From Roseiarcus sp963767245 (GTDB taxonomy: Bacteria > Pseudomonadota > Alphaproteobacteria > Rhizobiales > Beijerinckiaceae), in assembly GCA_963767245.1 (NCBI GenBank), contig CAVYDG010000024.1, forward strand, positions 186,001 to 250,000: a DNA stretch of 64,000 nt. The letters are read 5' to 3'. How positions within the stretch are numbered: the stretch's first letter is position 1; the number at the start of each line of letters is the position of its first letter. A program made the translations under genes and the position numbers. The notes beneath the pieces were generated by a model. The model saw only the letters and a list, made by a program, of their open reading frames with translations. It did not search any database and was not told where the DNA came from. Below are positions 43,080 through 51,519 of this stretch, piece after piece.

Positions 43080-44921
43080 TTGCCTGCGGAAGATCGGCTG
43101 ACGGCTGGCCGGGACAGCGCGAGCCTGTTTGGGCGTGTCGCGCTCATGATTCTCGCGTTCTACGCGCTGGCGATGATCACGCCCGACTTCCTCCGGGTCT
43201 TTCGGCCGCTCGGATCGTTCGGTCTTGAGACCAACGGCGATGGGCTGATCTACGACGTCCAGGGACCCTTCGCGAGCGAGGAGGAATCGCCCGCATGGCG
43301 GGCTGGGATTCGCCTGGGGGATCGGCTCGATCTGGTCGCGATGCGCTGCATCCCGGTCAATACCGAGCTCTGCGCCAGCACGCTGTCGCAATTTGGCGGG
43401 GTGAACTACGTCGTGCCGGGCCGCCAGGCGAGGCTCATCCTCGCCGCTACAGCCGAGCGCCCGGCGCGCGAAGTCACGATGACTGCCGCGCCGCGGCCCG
43501 ACAATCGTCTGTTCGAGGTCATCGTGGCGCTCGACACGATCGCCGGCATTTTGGTGGTGCTCGGCGCGGCATGGCTGGTGTGGACGCGTCCGGGGGGCAT
43601 GACCTGGGGTTTTTTCGTCTATGTGATTCAGTTCAATCCCGGCCAGGCGTTCCAGTTCTGGGCCTGGCTTCAACTCTGGCCGTGGGCGCTCCTGATCAAT
43701 GACGCCGTTTCGGTGGTGATGCAGGCCGCCGCCTATACCGGGCTTCTGCTGTTTGCGCTGAGGGCGCCGCTAGACCGGACCGAAGGCCGATGGCGCAATA
43801 TCGAGCGGGCTCTGCCAGCGATTTCGATCCTGTTCCTCTTGGTCGCGCTCGCGGGCATGGGAAGCGTGTTCGGCTATCCCGCCGAAATCTGGACCCGAAG
43901 CATGTTCTTCATCGGTTTTGCCGTCAGCGTCGCCGCGCTGGCGATCCTGCTCGGGCGTCGCCGCGATCTATCGCCCCGCGACTATCAGCGCATCCGCTGG
44001 GTCATCTGGGGCTGCCTGATCGGCCTTCCGGCCTATCTCATCGCCCAGCTGTCGCAACAGACCTCGCTGTTCGCCGAAGTGCTGGGCCAAGGCCTTACGT
44101 CCGAGGAAGTCGCGGGCGCCCTTTACCTCGTCAACGGCATCCTGTGCCTGTTCGTCGTCGAGGCGGTGCGGCGCCCGACGGTGGTCAACGTGTGGATCCC
44201 GATCCGCCGCGCGACCGTGCTTGGGCTCCTCCTCAGCATACCCGTCTTCTTCCTCCACAAGCAGATCGAAGTGATCGATGAGTACTTTCACCTGCCGTAC
44301 TGGGCCTGGGTGTTCGTCGCTTCGGGCCTGGTGTACCTGCTGGCGCGCGCACATGACTTTACGACTGAGCTCACCGACCAGCTTTTCAACCGCCAATTCA
44401 TCCTCGCCGAGCGCCATCTCGCCGAGGTCGGCGAGACCGTTCTCCATGCCCCCAGCCTGGCCGAAGTCGACCGGCTCCTCGTGAACGAACCGATGCGTTC
44501 GCTCAGTCTGGCGTCGGCGGCGCTGTTTCGCGAGCAGGACGGCGTCTACCGCCGGCGCGCCAGCGCCGGATGGGACGCCGATGACGCCGACACCCTCGCC
44601 GACGACGACCCCATTCTCGCCCAAAGGTTCGAGCGGAAGCCCTACCCTGTCGACCTCGCCCACGCGTCGCATGCCCGGCTGCCGCACGACCTCGCGCGGC
44701 CGCTTCTCGCCGTGCCGGTCGGCAATCCGCGGCGCTGCTACGCGATGATCCTCTACAGCGGCCACGAGGCTGGGACCGATCTCGACAGCAGCGAGCGCCA
44801 TCTCCTGGGCGCCTTCGCCCACGACGCGGAGATCGCCTACGCCCAGATCGAGTGCGAGATGCTGCACAAGCGGGTCGCGGCGCTCGAGGGCCAGCTCGCG
44901 CAGGCCCCGCAGGCGGGGTGA
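43080..44921 (+). CDS. PDZ-like / multi-span membrane / GAF protein without output domain
   Basis: A 613-residue protein. The start is a TTG at 43080, supported by GAAGGAGG nine bases upstream. Layout: one N-terminal helix (residues about 16-36); an extracytoplasmic PDZ-like region (about 45-138: PAWRAGIRLGDRLDLV, GRQARLILAATAERPAREV); about eight hydrophobic helices (about 145-425); and a GAF-like domain (about 445-595: AEVGETVLHAPSLAEVDRLL, LLAVPVGNPRRCYAMILYSGHEAG). It ends in a short coiled coil (ECEMLHKRVAALEGQL). PDZ-membrane-GAF arrangements usually feed a histidine kinase or cyclase; here the protein stops after GAF. It may signal to a partner protein. The function is unknown. Confidence 0.75.
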   Translation: MPAEDRLTAGRDSASLFGRVALMILAFYALAMITPDFLRVFRPLGSFGLETNGDGLIYDVQGPFASEEESPAWRAGIRLGDRLDLVAMRCIPVNTELCASTLSQFGGVNYVVPGRQARLILAATAERPAREVTMTAAPRPDNRLFEVIVALDTIAGILVVLGAAWLVWTRPGGMTWGFFVYVIQFNPGQAFQFWAWLQLWPWALLINDAVSVVMQAAAYTGLLLFALRAPLDRTEGRWRNIERALPAISILFLLVALAGMGSVFGYPAEIWTRSMFFIGFAVSVAALAILLGRRRDLSPRDYQRIRWVIWGCLIGLPAYLIAQLSQQTSLFAEVLGQGLTSEEVAGALYLVNGILCLFVVEAVRRPTVVNVWIPIRRATVLGLLLSIPVFFLHKQIEVIDEYFHLPYWAWVFVASGLVYLLARAHDFTTELTDQLFNRQFILAERHLAEVGETVLHAPSLAEVDRLLVNEPMRSLSLASAALFREQDGVYRRRASAGWDADDADTLADDDPILAQRFERKPYPVDLAHASHARLPHDLARPLLAVPVGNPRRCYAMILYSGHEAGTDLDSSERHLLGAFAHDAEIAYAQIECEMLHKRVAALEGQLAQAPQAG

Positions 44922-45619
44922 GCTTGATCGAGCCGCGCCAGTCCCTGCAGGGCGTCAGCGCCTGCGTCTTCGACGCCTACGGCACGCTGTTCGACTTTGC
45001 CTCCGCAGCAGCGCGCTGCGCCGATATTCCAGCCGACCGGCGCGCGGCGCTGACGGCGCTGTGGCGCGACCGGCAGCTTCAGTACACGTGGCTGCGCACG
45101 CTCGGGAACCGCTACGCCGATTTCTGGCAGGTGACCGGCGAGGCGCTCGATTTCGCCCTCGAAAGCCTCGATCTGGCGAGCCCGCCCTTACGCGAGCGGC
45201 TGATGGAGCTTTATCTCGGCCTCGAGCCGTTCCCGGAGGTTCCCGCCGTCCTCGGCGCGCTGCGCGAGGCGGGATTCAAAACTGCGATCCTCTCGAATGG
45301 CTCGCCGGCAATGCTCGAAGCGCTGGTCAAGCGGTCGGCTCTCGAGGCGATGTTCGACGGCGTGCTATCGGTCGACGCGGTGCGCGCGTTCAAGACCCAC
45401 CCAAGCGTCTATCAATACGCGCTCGATACGCTCGCGCTGCCGGCGCGCGCGATCGCGTTCGTTTCGTCCAACGCCTGGGACGCGCACGCGGCATCGGATT
45501 TCGGCATGCGCGTCGTCTGGTGCAACCGCTACGGCCAGCGCCGCGAACGGCTTCCCGGCCGCCCCGACTTCGAGATCAGGACGCTGGCCGAACTGCCGGC
45601 GCTGCTTGGCGCGAATTGA
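44918..45619 (+). CDS. Haloacid dehalogenase, type II ((S)-2-haloacid dehalogenase family)
   Basis: A 233-residue HAD enzyme read from GTG 44918, which overlaps the stop of the GAF protein (GTGA). SACVFDAYGTLFDFASAAARC holds the nucleophile Asp, FKTAILSNGSPAML the Ser/Asn motif, VRAFKTHPSVYQYAL the Lys, and IAFVSSNAWDAHAASDFGMRVVWCNR the late SSNxWD motif typical of type II dehalogenases. The reaction is hydrolytic release of halide from 2-haloacids, or an analogous step. The longer frame from 44852 lies inside the preceding gene and is rejected. Confidence 0.9.
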   Translation: MSLIEPRQSLQGVSACVFDAYGTLFDFASAAARCADIPADRRAALTALWRDRQLQYTWLRTLGNRYADFWQVTGEALDFALESLDLASPPLRERLMELYLGLEPFPEVPAVLGALREAGFKTAILSNGSPAMLEALVKRSALEAMFDGVLSVDAVRAFKTHPSVYQYALDTLALPARAIAFVSSNAWDAHAASDFGMRVVWCNRYGQRRERLPGRPDFEIRTLAELPALLGAN

Positions 45620-45637
45620 TCCGGTTTCGGCGCCTGC

Positions 45638-46039
45638 TCACCGCGCCGGTTTGGCCGCAACGCTCGTCTCGGCGCCCGCCGACAGGCAATAGACGGCGCC
45701 GATGATGAGCAGCACGTAGATGATCGTCGTCGTCCAGGCCATGCCGTTCAAGAGACCCTGAAACGTCCCGAGGAGATTGACGATCAAGCCGAGAGCGTCG
45801 CCGACAATTGCCGCGATCAGGATCCCACGCACTGCGTCCCAATCGCGAAAGTCCTTGGCGACCCATTGCACCACGCCGATGGCGACCAGCGTGGAGCCGA
45901 AAAACTGCAAGATTAGGCTGGTGTGGGCGTCGGCCGGGACGCCATAGACTGAACTCGCGGCAGTCGGCGCCAGAAGGAAAGCCAGACCAAACAGAACCGC
46001 AATCACCGAGGCAATTGTCAAATAGGTCTTCGCGCTCAT
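45638..46039 (-). CDS. Four-span membrane protein of unknown function
   Basis: A 133-residue protein from ATG 46039 (MSAKTYLTIASVIAVLFGLAF), with GGGAGGA seven bases upstream deciding the start over 46087. Four hydrophobic helices: residues about 5-25, 38-60 (SLILQFFGSTLVAIGVVQWVA), 72-95 and 100-122. No catalytic motif. It resembles small DoxX/DUF4345-like membrane proteins, but I cannot place it firmly. Convergent with the dehalogenase across 18 bases. Confidence 0.7.
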   Translation of the reverse strand: MSAKTYLTIASVIAVLFGLAFLLAPTAASSVYGVPADAHTSLILQFFGSTLVAIGVVQWVAKDFRDWDAVRGILIAAIVGDALGLIVNLLGTFQGLLNGMAWTTTIIYVLLIIGAVYCLSAGAETSVAAKPAR

Positions 46040-46128
46040 CTGCGTCCTCCCACCTGCTCGGCCAGTTTCGGCCGGTTTTTCATACACTTAGTTAGCATAG
46101 GTCGACGAAAAAGTCAAAAAAAGGAGAA

Positions 46129-47904
46129 CTAGCGCCGGGAACCGGCAGCCGTCCCCCGATAGGGCAAGGCGTGCAGCCAAAGCGCGCTGCAGCTCGCCGG
46201 GCGGTCAAGATCGGCGGCGGCGTTGCCATCGCCGCTCCATTGCAGCACATGCCCGTGCCCGTCGTAGGCGATCCACGGCTTGCCCGGCGCTGCCGGATTC
46301 TCGGCGAAGGCGAACCAGGCCGCATTCATCTCTTCCGCCAGCGTCCGATCCGAGGGCCCGGGGCGATCGTTGGCCGTCGCCACCGCGTCGAGCGTGTCGA
46401 ACACATAGGGCAATTCGGCGCCATGACAGACGTTGGATTTGGCGCCGGCCGGCGCGCAGGCGCCGAAGTCGGCGACGGTCTCCGGCGGCCGGCCGTAGAG
46501 ATCGGCGAACGGCGGCTGCGCGAAACGGTAGCCGAACGCCGGCGCGGGCGACTGCGCCAGCGCCGCATTGGCGGCGGAGAGATTGCCGCAGACGAAGACG
46601 AAGTCGGTCATCAGATTGGCGTAAGCTGCGCCGGCGGCGCTGTAGTACGAAGGCGCCGCGAGCGCATCGGGGCTATAGCGGGGATCACCCAGAATCGCGG
46701 CGCTCCTCAAGCCGAAGCGCAAGGCGAGAAATCCGCGATACGCCAAGCCGGTGAAATCCCACGGCGCCCTCGGGTAGGCGCGGGCGACAAACAGCGGCCC
46801 TTCGTCGGCGTTGACGCCGAACGCGATCGGCTTGAACGGCCTCGTTTCGGGCGCATAACCGGCATAGGGCTCGCCGACGACCAGCTTGCCGTCGACGACC
46901 GGCGCCCACGGCATCGACTGGACCTCGAGGATGCGCTCGATCAGCGCCGACAGCCGCAGGTCGGCAAGCCCGATCGAGCGTTCGAGACGCCCGGTGGCCT
47001 CGGTCTGCGCCTTCAGGATCTCGGCGACCGGCGCCTTGGCCGCCCAGGCCGGATCGCCCGGACATCGGCTGGCTCCGTCCGAGGCGTTGACGCCGTCGCA
47101 CAGGGCCTTGAGAAACACCGCGCCGCGCCGCCCGGCTTCGACCGGGGTGAGGTATTGAATTCCGAGCGGATTGCTTTCCATCAGCGCCGCGGCGAATAGC
47201 GGGCCGCTCGAGGGGACGTCGAACGTGTGCAACCCGACCGACATCGCCCCCGCGCTTTCGCCGAACAGGGTCACCCGCTTCGGATCGCCGCCGAACGGCG
47301 CGATGTTGCGCTGAACCCAGGCCATCGCCGCCTGCTGGTCCATCAGGCCGAAGTTGCCGCCGATTTCGCCGGAGCCCAGCGCATTGGCGGAGAGGAAACC
47401 GAGCGCGCCGAGACGATAGTTGAACGTCACTACCACCGCGCCGCGGACGGCGAAGGCGCTGCCGTCGTAGAGCGGCGAGGAGCCCCGGCCCTTCACGAAC
47501 GCGCCGCCGTGGATGAACAGCATCACCGGCAGCGAACGGGCGCCGTTGATCGCGTTCTCGGGCGCCCAGATGTTGAGATCGAGGCAATCCTCCGCGCTCG
47601 GCTGAGGCGGGTCGTCCTGCGGGCAAATGGGCCCGAACTGGACCGCCTTGAGCGCGCCCGCCGGCGGCCATTGCGCCGGAAGGGGCGCCTGCCAACGGGC
47701 CGCAGCCGCGTAAGCGATGCCCTTGTAGGCGATGACCCCCGGATGGTTGGCGCCGACGCCGCACACACTCGATGCGGCGCCGAAGGCGATGGCGGAGCCG
47801 GCAGCGCACGCAGGCTCTTCGGCTCGCGCGTCGCCGGCGAAAAGCGGATGGGTTGAAAGACCGCATAAAATCGCAATGACGATCGCCAAACGCCGCTGCG
47901 CCAT
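46129..47904 (-). CDS. Secreted type B carboxylesterase/lipase
   Basis: A 591-residue alpha/beta hydrolase with a signal peptide (MAQRRLAIVIAILCGLSTHP, cleavage near ARA at about residue 28). GVIAYKGIAYAAAARWQAP, EDCLDLNIWAPENA and VMLFIHGGAFVKGRGS with the oxyanion hole, then NFGLMDQQAAMAWVQRNIAPFGGDP. The nucleophile is in VTLFGESAGAMSVGLH, and the catalytic Glu probably in FGVNADEGPLF. His is in CHGAELPYVF. Likely periplasmic or secreted and hydrolysing carboxylic esters. A T-rich stretch follows its stop on the minus strand. Confidence 0.9.
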   Translation of the reverse strand: MAQRRLAIVIAILCGLSTHPLFAGDARAEEPACAAGSAIAFGAASSVCGVGANHPGVIAYKGIAYAAAARWQAPLPAQWPPAGALKAVQFGPICPQDDPPQPSAEDCLDLNIWAPENAINGARSLPVMLFIHGGAFVKGRGSSPLYDGSAFAVRGAVVVTFNYRLGALGFLSANALGSGEIGGNFGLMDQQAAMAWVQRNIAPFGGDPKRVTLFGESAGAMSVGLHTFDVPSSGPLFAAALMESNPLGIQYLTPVEAGRRGAVFLKALCDGVNASDGASRCPGDPAWAAKAPVAEILKAQTEATGRLERSIGLADLRLSALIERILEVQSMPWAPVVDGKLVVGEPYAGYAPETRPFKPIAFGVNADEGPLFVARAYPRAPWDFTGLAYRGFLALRFGLRSAAILGDPRYSPDALAAPSYYSAAGAAYANLMTDFVFVCGNLSAANAALAQSPAPAFGYRFAQPPFADLYGRPPETVADFGACAPAGAKSNVCHGAELPYVFDTLDAVATANDRPGPSDRTLAEEMNAAWFAFAENPAAPGKPWIAYDGHGHVLQWSGDGNAAADLDRPASCSALWLHALPYRGTAAGSRR

Positions 47905-47999
47905 TCCCGCCCCCGACCTGGCTTTGCGTCTCCCTCATAGCGGCGCCGCGTACGAAGCGCCAATGCGGCCACGACGCGCACTTGGCCGCCGGTTAAGGC

Positions 48000-48032
48000 T
48001 TGACTTATAGATTGCCGCATGGCTATATAGCC
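48000..48032 (+). promoter_or_regulatory. ArsR promoter with overlapping palindromic operator
   Basis: TTGACT (48000-48005), an 18-base spacer and TATATA (48024-48029). The -10 lies inside the perfect palindrome GGCTATATAGCC (48021-48032), which extends imperfectly outward. RNA would start about 48036, at or next to the ATG at 48035, so the mRNA may be leaderless. A repressor on the palindrome would block the promoter directly. Confidence 0.6.
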
Positions 48033-48034
48033 GT

Positions 48035-48382
48035 ATGGCGATGGACACGACACATGCCGACCCCCTGAGCGCGGCCTTCCACGCGCTCGGCGATCCGACG
48101 CGCCGCGCGATCCTGGCGCGCCTCGCGGGCGGCGAAGCGAGCGTCTCGGAACTGATGGCGCCGTTCGAGCTCAGTCAGCCGACGATTTCGAAACATCTCA
48201 AGGTGCTCGAAAATGCCGGGCTCATCGTGGGCGGGCGCGACGCGCAGAGGCGTCCGCGCAGGCTCGCGCCGTCGGCGATGAAAGACGTCGCGGACTGGGT
48301 CGAACCCTTCCGCCAACAGTGGGAACGCCGCCTCGACAATCTCGAGGCCTATCTCGCCACTATGAAACAACAGGAGAAATAA
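48035..48382 (+). CDS. ArsR-family transcriptional repressor (SdpR-like)
   Basis: A 115-residue winged-helix protein: PLSAAFHALGDPTRRAILARLAGGEASVSELMAPFELSQPTISKHLKVLENAGLI is the full helix-turn-helix core, followed by RDAQRRPRRLAPSAMKDVADWVEPFRQQWERRLDNLEAYL. There is no metal-binding Cys, so it is not an arsenic sensor. It is paired one base upstream with an AHSA1/SRPBCC gene, a very common two-gene unit. It probably represses itself through the palindrome in its promoter. The second ATG at 48041 is an alternative start. Confidence 0.93.
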   Translation: MAMDTTHADPLSAAFHALGDPTRRAILARLAGGEASVSELMAPFELSQPTISKHLKVLENAGLIVGGRDAQRRPRRLAPSAMKDVADWVEPFRQQWERRLDNLEAYLATMKQQEK

Positions 48383-48383
48383 C

Positions 48384-48863
48384 ATGCCGTCGACATCGCA
48401 AAGCGCTTCCGAAACCGACCTCGGCATCGATCGCGCGTCGAACACCATAAGGCTCACGCGCGACTTCGATGCGTCGCGCGCGGAAATATTCGAAGCCTGG
48501 ACAATGCCGGAGCATCTGGCCTGCTGGTGGGACGCTGCGGGCGGGCGGCTCGCAATCTGCGAGATCGACTTGCGGCCGGGCGGCGCGTTCAAGTTCGTGA
48601 CCAAGAGCCATCCCGATATGCCCTTCACCGGCGTCTATCGCGAGATTGCTCCGCCAGATCGGCTTGTATTCGAGGCGATTGGATCAACCGGGCGGGTTCT
48701 GCTTCGGGAGGCGGACGGCAAGACTCGCATGACAGTGGAAATTGAATGCCGCTCCGAAGAGCAACTCGATCAGTTTCTCAAGATGGGGGTCAATGTCGGG
48801 ACCGGCCAGACGCTTGACAACCTCGTCGCCTACATGCGCAGCCGCGCTTCGAGGGCCGCCTGA
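48384..48863 (+). CDS. SRPBCC (AHSA1) domain protein
   Basis: A 159-residue helix-grip protein: IRLTRDFDASRAEIFEAWTMPEHLACWWDAAGG is the family start, and DLRPGGAFKFVTKSHPDMPFTGVYREIAPPDRLVF the middle. The tail helix is EEQLDQFLKMGVNVGTGQTLDNLVAYM. The fold binds hydrophobic ligands; the role of the ArsR-AHSA1 pair is not known. The gene starts one base after the ArsR stop. An IS110-family transposase ends 23 bases downstream. Confidence 0.9.
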   Translation: MPSTSQSASETDLGIDRASNTIRLTRDFDASRAEIFEAWTMPEHLACWWDAAGGRLAICEIDLRPGGAFKFVTKSHPDMPFTGVYREIAPPDRLVFEAIGSTGRVLLREADGKTRMTVEIECRSEEQLDQFLKMGVNVGTGQTLDNLVAYMRSRASRAA

Positions 48864-48886
48864 AGGCTGACCGAGCAACGCCGTCA

Positions 48887-49834
48887 TCAACTCAGTTGAA
48901 GGGCGTTTGTTGTTTTGAGTTTGGCGTTTGCGATGACGACGAGTTTTCGCATGATTGCGGTGATGGCGACGAGGGGCTTTTTGCCTGCGCTGAGGAGACG
49001 TTTGTAGAAGGCGCTGAGGGTGGGGTTATGCCTTGCGGCGGAGATTGCGGCCATGAAGAGGACTCGTTTGACTTCGGGTCTTCCGCCGCGGGTTCGGCGA
49101 TAGGCGTCGGTCTGGCCGCTTTGGTTGGGATGGGGCGCAAGGCCGGCGAGGGCGGCAGCCTGGCATCGGGGGAGCGAGCCGAGCTCGGGCATGAGGGCGA
49201 TGAGGGCTGCCGCGGTTTTTTGACCGACGCCTTGTATCGCGACCAGGGTTTTGACGGCCTTGGCGATCGGCTCGCACCCGGCGCACAGCGCGTCGATATC
49301 GGCTTCGATCGCCTTGATTTGCGCGTCGAAACTTTCGACGAGCGCCTCGAGATAAGCATGGACAGGCTGGGCGGCGGGGGCGGCGCGACGATTGGCGTAG
49401 GCGAGGCGGTCCTTGACGAGGTCGCGTCTGGCCAGGACGAGCGCCTGCAAGCGCAGCCGCTCGGGTTCGCGGGCGCTCCAAAGCGGGAGTTCGGCGAATC
49501 GGTCCCTGCCGTATCGGCTGAGCGCGCTTGCGTCGATGGCGTCGGATTTGCCGAGCGTCCCAAACGAGCGGATGAAGGCCTTGACCTTGCGGGCGTCGGC
49601 CCGGTGGGCCGGAACGCCGGCCGCGAGCAGGGCCGCCAGCAGATCGCGTTCATAGCCGCCCGTGGCCTCGCAGATGACGAAGCAGGTCGGGTCGAGCGAG
49701 GCGGCGAAGTCGGACAGGGCCTGCGGCTCGTTGGCGATCGTGCAGGTACGGCCGCTGGCGGTGTCGAAGGCGACGATTGCGCTCTTGCCCACATCGCATC
49801 CGATGAAGCGCGAGGGCGTGGCGGGGTGAGACAT
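48887..49834 (-). CDS. IS110-family transposase (DEDD)
   Basis: A 315-residue recombinase, normal length. The N-terminal RuvC-like DEDD domain has Asp14 (FIGCDVGKS), Glu56 (VICEATGGYE), and Asp98 and Asp101 (GKSDAIDASALS). The C-terminal Tnp_20 domain has IQGVGQKTAAALIALMPELGS, LAGLAPHPNQSGQ with the likely catalytic Ser, and GGRPEVKRVLFMAAISA. The frame is intact from ATG 49834 (MSHPATPSRF), so it may be active. These enzymes are guided by a bridge RNA encoded in the element. Confidence 0.95.
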   Translation of the reverse strand: MSHPATPSRFIGCDVGKSAIVAFDTASGRTCTIANEPQALSDFAASLDPTCFVICEATGGYERDLLAALLAAGVPAHRADARKVKAFIRSFGTLGKSDAIDASALSRYGRDRFAELPLWSAREPERLRLQALVLARRDLVKDRLAYANRRAAPAAQPVHAYLEALVESFDAQIKAIEADIDALCAGCEPIAKAVKTLVAIQGVGQKTAAALIALMPELGSLPRCQAAALAGLAPHPNQSGQTDAYRRTRGGRPEVKRVLFMAAISAARHNPTLSAFYKRLLSAGKKPLVAITAIMRKLVVIANAKLKTTNALQLS

Positions 49835-49986
49835 TTGCGGCTATCCTCCGTGAGCTTGGGATTGTCTGCGGGCGTGCATCGGGCGATGGCGGCCCATTCA
49901 ACTCATCAAGCGTTCAAGGGAAGCGGGAAGACGGCCCAGATGACGGCGGGCTTCGCGCCCCATTGCGAGACGGCCAATCTCCCCGC

Positions 49987-50018
49987 GCGCCGATTCGGGC
50001 GGCCGCCCGAATCGGCGC
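49987..50018. repeat. 32-base perfect palindrome with NotI core
   Basis: Each 16-base arm reads GCGCCGATTCGGGCGG and is followed immediately by its exact reverse complement, with GCGGCCGC at the centre. With no loop it would extrude as a cruciform or form a very stable RNA hairpin. It may mark an edge of the IS110 element. Confidence 0.8.
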
Positions 50019-50064
50019 ATCCCATCTTCAGGGACAACCCTCTCTACCCAAACTCCAAGAGACA

Positions 50065-50107
50065 ATTGCGAGCGACCCCCGGATCAAGTCCGGGGGGAGC
50101 AATCCAC
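50065..50107. repeat. REP-like repeat with strong hairpin
   Basis: ATTGCGAGCG at the left and AGCAATCCA at the right frame the hairpin CCCCCGGA-tcaag-TCCGGGGG (50076-50096). Both outer words match the intergenic ATTGCGAGCG...AGCAATCCA repeats scattered in many proteobacterial genomes. Only one copy is in this window, so repetition is from general knowledge. Confidence 0.55.
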
Positions 50108-50284
50108 GGAACCTAGGATGGCCCGGCAACTCTGGAATGCTTCGTCGCCGAAGCCCGTCGAGAGAGCGTCTCTCGACGCCCTATGGCTCCTCGCAACTAC
50201 GGATCCGGCTAGACGAGCGACCCGCTACGGTTGGGTTGACGCAAAAACCGCGACGGCCGACAAGTCGCGTTTGGGAGACCTTGG

Positions 50285-51504
50285 ATGACGCAATCGCCAT
50301 ACCGCTGGGTGATCGTCGCCGCGGGCGGCTTTCTCGGCTGCGTTGCGATCGGCGCGATGTTCTCACTGCCGGTGTTCCTCGTGCCGCTGACGGCGGCGAC
50401 GGGCTGGTCGCGCACCGGCGTATCGAGCGCGATGACCATCGGCTTTTTGACGATGGCCGCCTCCGGCCTCGCCTGGGGCCTGCTCGTCGACCGCATCGGA
50501 CCGCGCCCGTCGTCCTCATCGGCACGATCCTGCTCGGCGCCGGCCTCGCGCTCTCCAGCCGTGCGACCAGCCTCTTCGAGTTCCAGCTCTTCTTCGGCGC
50601 GCTGGTCGGCGTCTCGATCTCAGCCATCCTGCCGCCGTTGATGGCGACGGTCACGCGCTGGTTCGAGACCCAGCGCAGTCTCGCCGTTTCGCTGGTTTCG
50701 GCCGGGTTCGGCATGGCGCCGATGACCATGTCGCCGTTTGCCGCCTTCCTCATCGGGCGGATGGAATGGCGAAGCGCGATGCTGGTCATCGCCGGGCTCG
50801 TTCTCGCTCTCATGCTTCCCGCGGCGTTCCTCATCCGCAAACCTCCGTCGTTTGCGGAAGCCGGGAGCGCGGCCGTTCCCGATTCCGCCGACGATCGCGG
50901 CATGACGACTTCGGCCGCGCTGCGTTCGGCGCCTTTCCTCATTCTCGCCGCGACCAATTTCTGCTGCTGCGCCGCCCATTCCGGGCCGATCTTCCACACC
51001 GTCAGCTACGCCATCTCATGCGGCGTGGCGCCGCTTGCCGCGGTGTCGATCTATAGCCTCGAGGGCTTTACCGGCATGGGCGGGCGCCTTGCATTCGGCG
51101 TCCTCGGCGATCGGCTTGGCGCAAAGCCGGTTCTGGTCGCGGGCCTCCTGATCCAGGCTTTCGGCGCGCTCGCTTACATGTTCGTCGGCAGTCTCGACCA
51201 GTTCTACGCCGTCGCGGCCCTGTTCGGCTTCACTTACGCCGGCGTCATGCCGCTCTACGCCGTGCTGGCGCGGGAGAATTTCCCGGCGCGGATGATGGGC
51301 GCGATCATCGGCGGAACGTCGACGGCGGGCAGCCTCGGCATGGCGCTCGGGCCGCTGGCGGGGGGATGGATCTACGATGCCTACGCGACCTACGCCTGGC
51401 TCTACCTCGGGTCGTTCGGCATCGGCCTCGGCGCGTTCCTGATCGCGCTGACCTTCAGGCCGTTTCCGAAGGCCGAGCCGTCGGCGGTGGCGCTGCCGGC
51501 CTGA
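50285..51504 (+). pseudogene. MFS transporter, one frameshift
   Basis: From ATG 50285 (MTQSPYRWVIVAAGGFLGC) the first two helices and the MFS motif A region GLLVDRIGPRP are read. Near 50506-50509 one base is missing, and the other frame continues VVLIGTILLGAGLALSSRAT to the stop at 51504. Motifs include GFTGMGGRLAFGVLGDRLGAKPVLVAG (second motif A) and GFTYAGVMPLYAVLARENFPARMMGAIIG, typical of monocarboxylate/oxalate-formate-like MFS members. The joined protein is about 405 residues with twelve hydrophobic helices. The substrate is unknown. The break is probably a sequence error. Confidence 0.82.
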
Positions 51505-51519
51505 CTCCTGGGCGTGCCC

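Larger units (their letters stand above)
48864..50018 (-). mobile_element. IS110-family insertion sequence (approximate limits)
   Basis: The transposase gene is preceded on its 5' side (49835 to about 50018 or beyond) by a non-coding segment and followed by only about 23 bases before the upstream gene's stop. IS110-group elements lack clear inverted repeats and carry their bridge RNA in the non-coding left end, which here is the right-hand side. Ends are therefore guesses: one lies between 48864 and 48886; the other is somewhere in 49850-50100. No target duplication could be identified. Confidence 0.55.
49835..50284. other. 450-base non-coding region right of the IS110 transposase, rich in palindromes
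   Basis: No gene is supported; the plus frame starting at 49963 only becomes coding after 50508. It holds a possible bridge RNA part near the transposase, a 32-base perfect palindrome (49987-50018), a REP-like hairpin (50065-50107) and the inverted repeat GTCGAGAGA-gcg-TCTCTCGAC (50157-50177). Confidence 0.6.
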
